A DNA stretch of 9,440 nt from Sphingomonas bacterium (GCA_026785645.1 JAJAZM010000071.1:1-9440); one strand, 5' to 3'; shown: positions 1 to 6,996, numbered from the stretch's first letter. Numbers and translations are program-made. Notes: a model not told the origin generated them from the letters alone.

Positions 1-1586
1 AGGAACGGCACGCGGGTTTCGAGGCTGACCGCCATCGAAGCGCGATCGACCTTGGTCAATATGTCGTCGGGCAAATAGCCGGTGGCGTCGCGCAGCATCG
101 TCGCGACGGTTGCATCGAGGCGTGCGGGGGCAGGAACCGCGCCCCCTGCCCCGCCGCCGATCACCGGTGACGGTTCGCCCGCCCATTCGTCGAGAAAATC
201 GTCGTAAATGTCGGTGAAGTCGCGGGCGTGGCCGGCGGTGCGCAACGCCTTGTGGAGCTTGGCGCCGAGATTGGGCGCGGTTCGGCCGGGCATGGCCGAT
301 GCTGCGGCGCTCCAGAAATTCGACGGCAGGCGGCCGAGCGTCGCGCTTGCAGCGGCCCGCAGCGGCCTTGGCACATGGCGGATCGAGCGCCACATCGCCG
401 GCGCCGAAACATGGCGGTTGTACCCCGCGAACAATTCGTCGCCGCCATCGCCGGTCAGCGCGACGGTGACATCGCGGCGGGCAAAGCGGCTGACGATGAA
501 GGTCGGGATTTGCGAGCTGTCGGCGAACGGCTCGTCGTACATGGCGGGGAGCAAGGGGATGACGTCACGTGCCTGCGCCGCGGTGACGATCTGCTCGTGG
601 TGGATGGTGCCGAGGTGAGCGGCGACCGCGCGGGCGTCGTCGGCCTCGTTATAGCCAGCCTCGTCGAAACCGATGGTGTAGGTGCGCACCGGGGTGCTGC
701 TGCGCTGCTGGTAGAAAGCGGTGATCGCGGAACTGTCGATCCCGCCCGACAGGAAGGCACCGACCGGCACATCGGCGACCGACTGGCCGTCGATTGCGGT
801 GTTGAGCGCAGCCTCGAGTGCGGCGAGCGCCTGGATCTCGTCGGGAAATGGGTCGGCGAGGCCGGCGCGGACCACGTCCTCATAGGACCAGTAGCGACGG
901 ATCTGCTGGTGGGGTGGATCGTCGAACGGGTCGAGGTTGGCCAGCGTCAGGATGCAGCCGGGCTCGAGCTTGAACAAGCGGCGATAGATGCTCAGCGGCG
1001 CGGGGATGTTGGTCCGTGCAGCAAAAGCGTGGAGCGCGCGGCGATCGATGGTCGAATCGAAATCGGGGTGGACCCGGATCGCTTTCAGCTCGGAGGCGAA
1101 GACGAAATCGCGTCCTGCCCAACCGTAATAGAGCGGCTTCTCGCCAAACCGGTCGCGGACCAGCTGGAGCCGTCGCTCGCGGCGGTCCCACAAAGCGAAA
1201 GCGAACATGCCGACCGAGCGGGCGAGCGTGGCATCGAGCCCCCAGGCGGCGACCGCCTCGATCAGGGTTTCGGTATCCGAATGGCCACGCCACCCGTCTT
1301 CGGGCGTCCTTCCTTCGGCATCGAGCGCGGCGCGAAGCTCGGCGTGATTGTAGATTTCGCCATTATAGCTGAGCACAAACCGGCCATCGGCGGAGGACAT
1401 CGGCTGGTGGCCGTGGGGCGACAGGTCGACGATCGACAGGCGGCGATGGGCAAGGCCGAACCCGGCCCCGGGATCGATCCATACGCCGTCGTCGTCGGGG
1501 CCGCGATGGTGGATCGCCAGCGCCATCGACTTCAGCAACGCGGGATCAGGCGGTCCCTTGCTCCACAGGCCGGCTATTCCGCACAA
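1..1586 (-). CDS. asnB: Asparagine synthase (glutamine-hydrolysing), AsnB-type, 3' end outside window
   Basis: Cytoplasmic enzyme expected to transfer glutamine-derived ammonia to an ATP-activated aspartyl intermediate. The frame is open from a TTG at 1584-1586 to the left edge, about 528 codons. The N-terminal glutaminase (class II amidotransferase) domain starts CGIAG, with Cys2 as the expected nucleophile after Met removal; RGPDDDG lies at about 28-34, YNGEIYNH at 74-81 and SDTET at 103-107. The synthetase domain has the pyrophosphate loop SGGIDSS at about 280-286, YDEPFADSSQ at 350-359, GDGGDELFAGY at 379-389, and a KVDRASMAVSLETRVPF segment ending at residue 528. Family members are usually about 590-650 residues, so roughly 60-120 residues are missing. 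The TTG start is chosen because Cys must directly follow the initiator and AAGGA stands nine bases upstream. It is divergent from the MFS gene. Many paralogues amidate surface polysaccharide precursors or peptides rather than make free asparagine; the window cannot decide. Confidence 0.93.
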   Translation of the reverse strand, partial: MCGIAGLWSKGPPDPALLKSMALAIHHRGPDDDGVWIDPGAGFGLAHRRLSIVDLSPHGHQPMSSADGRFVLSYNGEIYNHAELRAALDAEGRTPEDGWRGHSDTETLIEAVAAWGLDATLARSVGMFAFALWDRRERRLQLVRDRFGEKPLYYGWAGRDFVFASELKAIRVHPDFDSTIDRRALHAFAARTNIPAPLSIYRRLFKLEPGCILTLANLDPFDDPPHQQIRRYWSYEDVVRAGLADPFPDEIQALAALEAALNTAIDGQSVADVPVGAFLSGGIDSSAITAFYQQRSSTPVRTYTIGFDEAGYNEADDARAVAAHLGTIHHEQIVTAAQARDVIPLLPAMYDEPFADSSQIPTFIVSRFARRDVTVALTGDGGDELFAGYNRHVSAPAMWRSIRHVPRPLRAAASATLGRLPSNFWSAAASAMPGRTAPNLGAKLHKALRTAGHARDFTDIYDDFLDEWAGEPSPVIGGGAGGAVPAPARLDATVATMLRDATGYLPDDILTKVDRASMAVSLETRVPF

Positions 1587-1692
1587 AAGCGACGTTCCTT
1601 CGTTACGCGATGTCGTGGCGACCCTTGGTGGCGTCGCGGGCCGAGCGCAAGCATTGTTGCGGGGCGGCGCGAAATGCGCCAGCAGCCCGCCA
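1587..1692. promoter_or_regulatory. Divergent intergenic region between asnB and the MFS gene
   Basis: These 106 bases must hold promoters for both divergent genes if neither is read from elsewhere. I see no convincing -35/-10 pair on either strand. The only structure is a short hairpin at 1666-1680 (GGCGC, five-base loop, GCGCC) shortly before the MFS start, which could occlude initiation or be chance in GC-rich DNA. Confidence 0.3.
1596..1600 (-). promoter_or_regulatory. Ribosome binding site supporting the TTG start of asnB
   Basis: On the minus strand AAGGA is followed by nine bases and then TTG TGC GGA, which encodes (M)-Cys-Gly. No ATG or GTG gives a protein beginning Met-Cys, and the glutaminase domain needs Cys as residue 2. 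The site therefore decides the start. The fit to the Shine-Dalgarno consensus is good but partial. Confidence 0.6.
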
Positions 1693-2934
1693 ATGCCCTT
1701 CACCACCAGCGATTTGCCCGCATCGGGGCCGCGCCCCGGATCGCGCGAGATCGTCGCCATGCTGGCGGGATTGATGGCGCTCAACGCGTTCGCGATCGAC
1801 GCGATGATCCCGGCGCTTCCGGCGATCGGGGTCGATTTGGGGGTCGCCGCCGACAATGATCGTCAGCTGGTCGTAGTCGCCTACATGTTCGGCTTCGGAT
1901 CGACTCAATTATTATGGGGTCCGCTGGCCGACCGCTTCGGGCGCAAGCCGGTGCTTGCGGTGGGCGTGCTGCTGTATGTTGCCTTCGCCTTGCTGTGCGC
2001 CTTTGCGTGGAGCTTCCCGTTGCTGGTCGCGGGGCGGATCGCGATGGGCGCGAGCGCGGCGGTGACCCGGGTGCTGGTAGTGACGATGGTTCGCGACCTC
2101 TTCGAGGGCGAGGAAATGGCGCGCACCATGAGCCTGGTGTTCATGGTGTTCATGCTGGTGCCGGTGCTCGCGCCAAGCGTCGGCCAGGGGATCTTGCTGG
2201 TTGGATCGTGGCGCGCGATTTTCGCGGTGCTTGGGGTGTATGGGCTGCTGATGGGGTTATGGTCGTGGCGGCGATTGCCCGAGACATTGCATCCCGAATA
2301 TCGGCGGACGTTGCGGTTTGGCGAGATCGCCGGCGCGATGGGGGCGACGCTGAAGGACCGCCAGTCGCTTGGCTATACGCTGGCGCTGACGGTCGTCTTC
2401 GGCGCGCTCACCGCCTATATCGCCTCGATCCAGCAGATCATTTTCGACGTGTTCAAGGCGCCGGGCGCGATCGGGATTGTCTTTGCCGCAATCGCCGCGC
2501 CAATGGCACTGGCCTCGTGGCTCAATTCGCGCGTGGTCGGAACGTTCGGGATGCGCCGGGTCGGACATGGCGGGACGATCGCGTTTGCGGCGATCACCCT
2601 GGTCCATGCACTGGTCGCGGTGGCGGGATTTGAAACGCTGACCCTGTTCATCGTCCTGCAGGGGCTGGCGATGGCGGCGTTCGCCTTCACCTCGTCCAAT
2701 CTGGGTACGCTGGCGATGGAGCATATGGGACCGATCGCCGGCACTGCATCGTCAGTGCAAGGCGTGATCGGGACGATCGGCGGGGCGGCAATCGGCCTCG
2801 GCATCGGACGCGCGTTCGACGGGACCGCATTGCCGTTCCTGATCGGCGTTGCAGTGTGCGCATCACTCGCGCTGGTAGCGGTGGTGGCGACCGAACCGCG
2901 GCGGTTACTCGAGCGACTGCCGCGAACGGTCTGA
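1693..2934 (+). CDS. MFS multidrug efflux transporter, Bcr/CflA family
   Basis: Predicted inner-membrane drug:H+ antiporter of about 413 residues, the usual size for the Bcr/CflA branch of the major facilitator superfamily, with about 12 hydrophobic segments. Family marks visible are AIDAMIPALPAI in the first membrane segment (about 34-45), motif A GPLADRFGRK after segment 2 (about 76-85), RDLFEGEEMARTMSLV (about 134-149), a proline/glycine-rich VLAPSVGQG segment (about 158-166) and PETL ending the first half (about 196-199). Substrate cannot be read from sequence; relatives export bicyclomycin, chloramphenicol, sulfonamides or small peptides. The frame is open further upstream to a TTG at 1558, but that extension overlaps the divergent asnB start and is proline/arginine-rich, unlike the family, so the ATG at 1693 is preferred. 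No clear ribosome site precedes it, so the start is the weak point. It is convergent with recA. Confidence 0.9.
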   Translation: MPFTTSDLPASGPRPGSREIVAMLAGLMALNAFAIDAMIPALPAIGVDLGVAADNDRQLVVVAYMFGFGSTQLLWGPLADRFGRKPVLAVGVLLYVAFALLCAFAWSFPLLVAGRIAMGASAAVTRVLVVTMVRDLFEGEEMARTMSLVFMVFMLVPVLAPSVGQGILLVGSWRAIFAVLGVYGLLMGLWSWRRLPETLHPEYRRTLRFGEIAGAMGATLKDRQSLGYTLALTVVFGALTAYIASIQQIIFDVFKAPGAIGIVFAAIAAPMALASWLNSRVVGTFGMRRVGHGGTIAFAAITLVHALVAVAGFETLTLFIVLQGLAMAAFAFTSSNLGTLAMEHMGPIAGTASSVQGVIGTIGGAAIGLGIGRAFDGTALPFLIGVAVCASLALVAVVATEPRRLLERLPRTV

Positions 2935-2948
2935 CCCGATAGAAAGAA

Positions 2949-2972
2949 GGGCCGGCACCACAGTGCCGACCC
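2949..2972 (-). terminator. Probable intrinsic terminator of recA, between convergent genes
   Basis: CGGCAC (2953-2958), loop CACA, GTGCCG (2963-2968) forms a perfect six-base-pair stem, extended across one mismatch by GGG (2949-2951) with CCC (2970-2972). Read on the minus strand the stem is followed by TTCTTTCTATC, a T-rich tail, so it fits termination of recA, whose stop is 26 bases upstream. On the plus strand the tail after the hairpin is C/A-rich, so termination of the MFS transcript here is less certain, although the same hairpin could still stabilise its 3' end. Confidence 0.65.
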
Positions 2973-2998
2973 CCACATTCAATCGCCCATGTCCCGGC

Positions 2999-4075
2999 TT
3001 ATTCGGAATCGTCCTCGGGATCGGGTCCGGCCATCAGCGCTTCGCCGACTTCGTCGGTCTTGCCGCGAATGGCATCCTCGATCTTCTTGGCCATTTCCGG
3101 ATTTTCCTTGAGCCAGGTTTTCGAATTCTCGCGGCCCTGGCCCATGCGGATCGAATCGTAGCTGAACCACGCGCCCGACTTGTCGACGATCCCGGCCTTG
3201 ACCCCGAGGTCGAGAATCTCGCCCACCTTGCTCACGCCCTCGCCATACATGATGTCGAATTCGACCTGCTTGAACGGCGGCGCGACCTTGTTCTTGACGA
3301 CTTTGACGCGGGTCGTGTTGCCGACGATATCGTCGCGATCCTTGATCTGGCCGATGCGGCGGATGTCGAGCCGCACCGAGGCATAGAATTTCAGGGCATT
3401 GCCGCCGGTGGTGGTTTCCGGATTGCCGTACATCACGCCGATTTTCATCCGCAACTGGTTGATGAAGATGACGGTGCAGCGCGACCGGCTGATCGATCCG
3501 GTGAGCTTGCGCAGCGACTGGCTCATCAGGCGCGCCTGGAGGCCGACATGGCTGTCGCCCATCTCGCCCTCAATCTCCGCGCGCGGCACCAAAGCAGCAA
3601 CCGAATCGATCACCAGCACGTCGACCGCATTCGAGCGAACCAACGTATCGACGATCTCGAGCGCCTGCTCGCCAGTGTCGGGCTGCGACACGATCAATTC
3701 GTCGATATTGACCCCGAGTTTCTTGGCATAGCCGGGATCGAGCGCATGTTCGGCGTCGACGAAGGCGGCGGTACCGCCGGTCTTTTGCGCCTCGGCGATG
3801 ACATGCAGCGCCAAAGTCGTCTTGCCCGAGCTTTCCGGGCCATAAATCTCGATCACCCGGCCGCGCGGAAGACCGCCGACGCCAAGCGCGATATCGAGCC
3901 CGAGGCTGCCGGTCGAGACGGTGTCGATCTCGATCTTCTCGCGGCTGCCGAGCTTCATCGCCGAGCCCTTGCCGAACGCCCGGTCGATTTGCGCCAAGGC
4001 GGCTTCAAGTGCTTTCGCGCGATCCATCTTTCCCGATTCTCCGGCTGTTCCGACGACTTTCAGCTGCGCTGCCAT
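2999..4075 (-). CDS. recA: Recombinase RecA
   Basis: ATP-dependent strand-exchange protein of homologous recombination and co-protease that triggers LexA self-cleavage. At 358 residues it has the usual length. Visible elements are Walker A GPESSGKT (79-86), the Walker B strand ending in Asp157 (VDVLVIDS), the DNA-binding loop L1 region EIEGEMGDSHVG (167-178), NQLR with the ATP-sensing glutamine at about 207, loop L2 up to TTTGGNALK (about 221-229), and a short acidic tail DPEDDSE. The ATG at 4075 is chosen because GAGGAG lies nine bases upstream; an in-frame TTG at 4099 would put that ribosome site inside the coding region. It is monocistronic by appearance: a terminator-like hairpin lies upstream at the end of the receiver gene and another downstream at 2949-2972. 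An alphaproteobacterial LexA operator sits 75 bases upstream, so SOS induction is expected. Confidence 0.99.
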   Translation of the reverse strand: MAAQLKVVGTAGESGKMDRAKALEAALAQIDRAFGKGSAMKLGSREKIEIDTVSTGSLGLDIALGVGGLPRGRVIEIYGPESSGKTTLALHVIAEAQKTGGTAAFVDAEHALDPGYAKKLGVNIDELIVSQPDTGEQALEIVDTLVRSNAVDVLVIDSVAALVPRAEIEGEMGDSHVGLQARLMSQSLRKLTGSISRSRCTVIFINQLRMKIGVMYGNPETTTGGNALKFYASVRLDIRRIGQIKDRDDIVGNTTRVKVVKNKVAPPFKQVEFDIMYGEGVSKVGEILDLGVKAGIVDKSGAWFSYDSIRMGQGRENSKTWLKENPEMAKKIEDAIRGKTDEVGEALMAGPDPEDDSE

Positions 4076-4084
4076 GACCCCTGT

Positions 4085-4090
4085 CTCCTC
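4085..4090 (-). promoter_or_regulatory. Ribosome binding site of recA
   Basis: GAGGAG on the minus strand, nine bases before the ATG at 4075. It is a strong Shine-Dalgarno match and settles the start against the in-frame TTG at 4099. Confidence 0.8.
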
Positions 4091-4127
4091 GTCAACCAAT
4101 CGGCTTCATGCCGACCTGATTGATCGC

Positions 4128-4156
4128 TCCGTACCGCATTTGTTCGTTAAGAACAA
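4128..4156 (-). promoter_or_regulatory. Tentative recA promoter overlapping the SOS box
   Basis: On the minus strand TTGTTC (4151-4156) could act as -35, followed after 17 bases by TACGGA (4128-4133) as a weak -10. Spacing is ideal, but the -10 is a poor match to the E. coli consensus, as is common in alphaproteobacteria. The overlap of the -35 with the LexA operator supports the placement. The transcript would start near 4122, leaving a leader of about 45 bases. Confidence 0.4.
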
Positions 4157-4165
4157 GAGTAGAAC
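4151..4165 (-). promoter_or_regulatory. LexA operator (SOS box) of recA, alphaproteobacterial type
   Basis: The minus strand reads GTTC-TACTCTT-GTTC, an exact match to the direct-repeat GTTC-N7-GTTC operator known for LexA in Alphaproteobacteria such as Caulobacter and Rhodobacter. It ends 75 bases before the recA ATG. It also overlaps the proposed -35 hexamer (4151-4156), a sensible place for a repressor. A third half-site in opposite orientation (plus-strand GTTC at 4142-4145) lies five bases from the proximal repeat. The motif match and position are seen; LexA binding is inferred. Confidence 0.85.
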
Positions 4166-4189
4166 GAAACGCCGCTTCTAGGAGGCGGC
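4160..4189 (-). terminator. Possible terminator around the receiver gene's stop codon
   Basis: On the minus strand GCCGC (4185-4189) pairs with GCGGC (4171-4175). After one mismatch three more bases pair, leaving a three-base loop that contains part of the TAG stop (4178-4180). The stem is followed by GTTTCGTTCTA, T-rich but interrupted. This would end the peptidase-cckA-receiver transcript just upstream of the recA operator. The tail is not a pure T-run, so efficiency is uncertain. Confidence 0.45.
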
Positions 4190-4546
4190 GGTGCCGACCA
4201 ACGCGGCCTCGATCGCCGGGGTTACGCGGTCGATCGTATAGGGTTTGTCGATCATTGGCACGGCGGCGAATTCGGGCGGCGGCGGATCGACGTGACCGCC
4301 GCTGGCGAGGACGAACGGAATGCCATGCTCGCGCAATCGCGCGGCCACCGGCCAGACACTCTCGCCCTTCAAATTCACATCGAGGATGGCGACGTCGAAA
4401 TTCGGCGATTCGCAGGCGGCCAGTGCTTCGCCGACGGTTTCGCAGATCGCGGCGACCTGATGCCCCAGAGACAGGAGGAAATCCTCCAGCATCATAGAGA
4501 TCAATGGTTCGTCCTCGACGATCAAGATGTTACGCTGATTACCCAC
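4178..4546 (-). CDS. Single-domain response regulator, FAT GUY-like receiver
   Basis: A stand-alone receiver (REC) domain of 122 residues with no output domain, so it probably acts by protein contact or as a phosphate shuttle or sink. Conserved positions are the acidic pair Asp12/Glu13 (VEDEP), phospho-acceptor Asp56 (AILDVN), Ser82 in the switch position and Lys101 before Pro102-Tyr103. The stretch PFVLASGG (77-84) followed by KPY resembles the PFxFATGG/Y and KP motifs of the alphaproteobacterial FAT GUY receivers, which include SdrG of Sphingomonas, linked to the general stress response; membership here is inferred. It does not look like DivK or CpdR. The GTG at 4546 is used because no ATG exists in frame before the upstream TGA (4574-4576); no ribosome site is visible. 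It starts 39 bases after cckA, suggesting cotranscription. Four consecutive prolines (88-91) follow the switch residue. Its partner kinase is unproven. Confidence 0.88.
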   Translation of the reverse strand: MGNQRNILIVEDEPLISMMLEDFLLSLGHQVAAICETVGEALAACESPNFDVAILDVNLKGESVWPVAARLREHGIPFVLASGGHVDPPPPEFAAVPMIDKPYTIDRVTPAIEAALVGTAAS

Positions 4547-4585
4547 GATGCGAGTGAATAGCAGTCGTTTCGGTCATGACTAGTG

Positions 4586-6979
4586 CTATTTTGCAGGGGC
4601 GGTGGCGAGCGCCACCCGAACCGCTTCGGCAAGCTCGATCATCGAGAAGGGTTTGGGCAGGAACGCGACATTGTCGATGTCGATCGATTTGCGCAATTGC
4701 TCCTCGGCATAGCCCGACATGAACAGGATCGGCAGGTCGGGCCAGTCCTTGCGCGCCGCGCGAACCATCGTCGGTCCGTCCATCACCGGCATGACGACAT
4801 CGCTGATCAGCAAATCGACCGGTTCGCCGCTGGCGAGCAACTCGAGCGCATCCTCGCCATTGCTCGCGCTCATCACCTTGTACCCGTGGCGGGTCAGCCC
4901 GCGTTCGGTGACGGTGCGCACCATATGCTCGTCCTCGACCAGCAGGATGGTGCCCGAGCCCCACAATTCATTCTCCTTCGGCTTGGCCGGGAGCCGCGCC
5001 TTCGTCGCGCGCACCTCGGCTTCATGCGCGGGCAGGTAGATGGTGAAGCAGGTCCCCTTCCCGACGGTCGAATCGGCGAAGATATAGCCGCCCGACTGCT
5101 TGACGATGCCGTAGACGGTCGACAGGCCAAGCCCGGTGCCCTTGCCGACTTCCTTGGTGGTGAAGAACGGTTCGAATACCTTGCCGAGCACGCCCGGCGC
5201 GATGCCGGTGCCGCTGTCGGTGATCGACAGTGCTGCATAATCGGCGACGGGCAAGATGTCGGAGCCAAGCTCGGCAACCTGATCGGCTTTCACCGAATAA
5301 GTCTGGATGGTGAGCGTTCCGCCGCCCTTGCCGGCCATTGCGTCGCGGGCATTGACCGCGAGGTTGACGATGACCTGTTCGAGCTGGCCGGGGTCGGCGC
5401 GCACCGGAAACAGGTCGCGGCCATGCTTGAGCGCGAGCTGCACCGTCTCGCCGAGCAGGCGTTTGAGCAAATGCGACACTTCCGACACGACGTCGGGCAG
5501 CTGGAGCACTTGCGGGCGCAAGGTCTGCTGGCGCGAGAAGGCCAGCAATTGCCGGGTCAGGCCGGCGGCGCGGTTGGAGTTGGACTTGATCTGCTGGATA
5601 TCGTCATAATCGCTGTCGCCCGGCGTATGGCGCATCAGCATCAGGTCGCAATGGCCGATGATGGCGGTCAATATGTTGTTGAAATCATGCGCCACGCCGC
5701 CCGCCAGCTGGCCGACCGCCTGCATCTTGGTCGCCTGCGCCACCTGGCGCTTGAGCTTCGCCTCCTCGCTATTGTCCTTGAGCAATAAAAGCACCGCCGC
5801 ATCGCCGAGCCCGCGCAGGCCCGCGACGGTCAGCGCCACCGACTCGCCCGGCTGGGCATTGAGCTGGATCGGCAGATCGCGCGACATTGCCGGGCCGCGC
5901 GCGTTGCGCCGCACCGCATCGGCCACTGCCGCCTTGTCGTCCTTGGAGACGAGATCGCCGGGATAGACGGTGGCATGGTCGTCGGTGATCCCGCCGGCGA
6001 CCTTGAACGCCTTGTTCATCGTCAGGAAGCGACCGTCGCGATCGACCAATGCAAGCCCGAGCGGGAGAAGTTCGAGCAATGCCTGGACATTGGAACTGTC
6101 GGGCTGGGACGGCTCGGCGCGGTCGATCAGCAGCATCAGCCCGGCGCCATCGCCCTGCTCGCTATCAACCGGGACATGGACGAGGCGCATCGGCGGCGCG
6201 CGATCGCCTTCGCTGACCAGCCGCAAGCTATCGTCGCGGGCATCGACCAGTTCGGCAAAGTGGAGCGGGCCATCGGGGGCCGCGCCCGCCGCGGGACTGA
6301 TCGCGCGCTCGATGAAACTGCGGTTGCCAGCGACCACCAGCCCGTCCGAGTCGACTGCTGCAGCCAGCACCCCGCTGCGCGCGAACAATTCGCCCTCGAC
6401 CCCCGCGATGCGCTTGACCAGGGTGTCGAGCAAATCGGGCTCGCCGCGCTCGAAGCGCCACAGCAACAAGTCGCCGCGCGCGCCGACCCGCTCGACCCGC
6501 ACTGGTGCCGACTGGTCGCGCAGGGATAGCGCCGCCGCCCCCGCCTGTCCGTCGCGCCACGCCGCAGCGCGAAGATCGCATAGCGAATCGCGCGCGGCAT
6601 CGGTTCCCCCGACATCCTCGGGCAGGCTATCGCCGAACCGGGTTCGATACGGCGCATTGGCCGACAGCAAGCGGCCGCTTGCATCGCTCAACGCGGCACC
6701 ATCGCGCGAGAGGTTGAGGATCGCCGCGGCAAGCCCGAAATCGGGCACCGGCAGCGGCGCTACGGTGAATCCGGCACGCACCGAACGACGCTCGAGCACG
6801 AACGCCGCGACCAGCATCGCCACTACCCCGGCAAGAAACAGGCCGGCGAACATCGGCTCGCCAACCGCCGCGAACAGCAGCGCGCCGCTCCCCGCCGCCG
6901 CCGCGACCAAAGCCGGCACCAGCCAGCTCATCCCGCCCGGCGGTTCGGCTTCAAGGAGGGCGATCTGCCGGTCGAGCAT
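4586..6979 (-). CDS. cckA: Hybrid histidine kinase CckA
   Basis: Membrane hybrid kinase that in alphaproteobacteria feeds the CckA-ChpT-CtrA/CpdR phosphorelay controlling cell cycle, motility or envelope functions. The 797 residues contain two N-terminal membrane segments (about 18-40 and 43-62), a long PAS-like sensor region (about 83-400; the clearest PAS is at about 299-400, LLPLGLALVDRDGRFL), a HisKA domain with GGVAHDFNNILTAIIGHCDL and phospho-His431, an HATPase domain (N-box around Asn539-Asn543, G1 DSGTGI 588-593, F-box FEPFFTT 602-608, G2 GKGTGLGLS 612-620), and a C-terminal receiver (acidic pair 683-684, acceptor Asp727, Ser755, Lys776). The HDFNN block, the following RHTPGDSDYDD and RQLLAFSRQQTLRPQ are hallmarks of CckA. 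It is longer than Caulobacter CckA (about 690) because of the sensor part. The ATG at 6979 lies 17 bases after the peptidase stop; a second Met at residue 17, just before the first membrane segment, is an alternative start. Confidence 0.95.
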   Translation of the reverse strand: MLDRQIALLEAEPPGGMSWLVPALVAAAAGSGALLFAAVGEPMFAGLFLAGVVAMLVAAFVLERRSVRAGFTVAPLPVPDFGLAAAILNLSRDGAALSDASGRLLSANAPYRTRFGDSLPEDVGGTDAARDSLCDLRAAAWRDGQAGAAALSLRDQSAPVRVERVGARGDLLLWRFERGEPDLLDTLVKRIAGVEGELFARSGVLAAAVDSDGLVVAGNRSFIERAISPAAGAAPDGPLHFAELVDARDDSLRLVSEGDRAPPMRLVHVPVDSEQGDGAGLMLLIDRAEPSQPDSSNVQALLELLPLGLALVDRDGRFLTMNKAFKVAGGITDDHATVYPGDLVSKDDKAAVADAVRRNARGPAMSRDLPIQLNAQPGESVALTVAGLRGLGDAAVLLLLKDNSEEAKLKRQVAQATKMQAVGQLAGGVAHDFNNILTAIIGHCDLMLMRHTPGDSDYDDIQQIKSNSNRAAGLTRQLLAFSRQQTLRPQVLQLPDVVSEVSHLLKRLLGETVQLALKHGRDLFPVRADPGQLEQVIVNLAVNARDAMAGKGGGTLTIQTYSVKADQVAELGSDILPVADYAALSITDSGTGIAPGVLGKVFEPFFTTKEVGKGTGLGLSTVYGIVKQSGGYIFADSTVGKGTCFTIYLPAHEAEVRATKARLPAKPKENELWGSGTILLVEDEHMVRTVTERGLTRHGYKVMSASNGEDALELLASGEPVDLLISDVVMPVMDGPTMVRAARKDWPDLPILFMSGYAEEQLRKSIDIDNVAFLPKPFSMIELAEAVRVALATAPAK

Positions 6980-6996
6980 CTAGGCTTGGGCCTGCA

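Noticed and set aside
455..1453. Several short minus-strand frames suggesting a broken asparagine synthase
   Set aside because: They are in other frames. The true frame is continuous from 1586 to position 3, checked at the SGGIDSS, GDGGDELFAGY and KVDRAS blocks, so there is no frameshift here.
1666..1680. Hairpin GGCGC-GAAAT-GCGCC before the MFS start as a terminator or riboswitch
   Set aside because: The stem is only five base pairs, with no T-run and no recognisable aptamer. Short GC stems are expected by chance at this GC content.
1558..1692. N-terminal extension of the MFS protein from a TTG at 1558
   Set aside because: It would overlap the start of divergent asnB, adds 45 residues unlike the family's short N-terminus, and has no ribosome site.
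228..1859. Long plus-strand open frame of 543 codons opposite asnB
   Set aside because: It lies antisense to a gene with intact asparagine synthase motifs; its composition is Arg/Gly/Asp-rich with no recognisable domain. Such frames are common opposite GC-rich genes.
2963..4123. Plus-strand open frame of 386 codons opposite recA
   Set aside because: It is entirely antisense to a highly conserved recA, begins inside the terminator hairpin, and shows no domain. It is explained by GC-skewed third positions of recA.
4583..5788. Plus-strand open frame of 401 codons opposite cckA
   Set aside because: It is a shadow of CckA's kinase and receiver domains, with no motif or ribosome site of its own.
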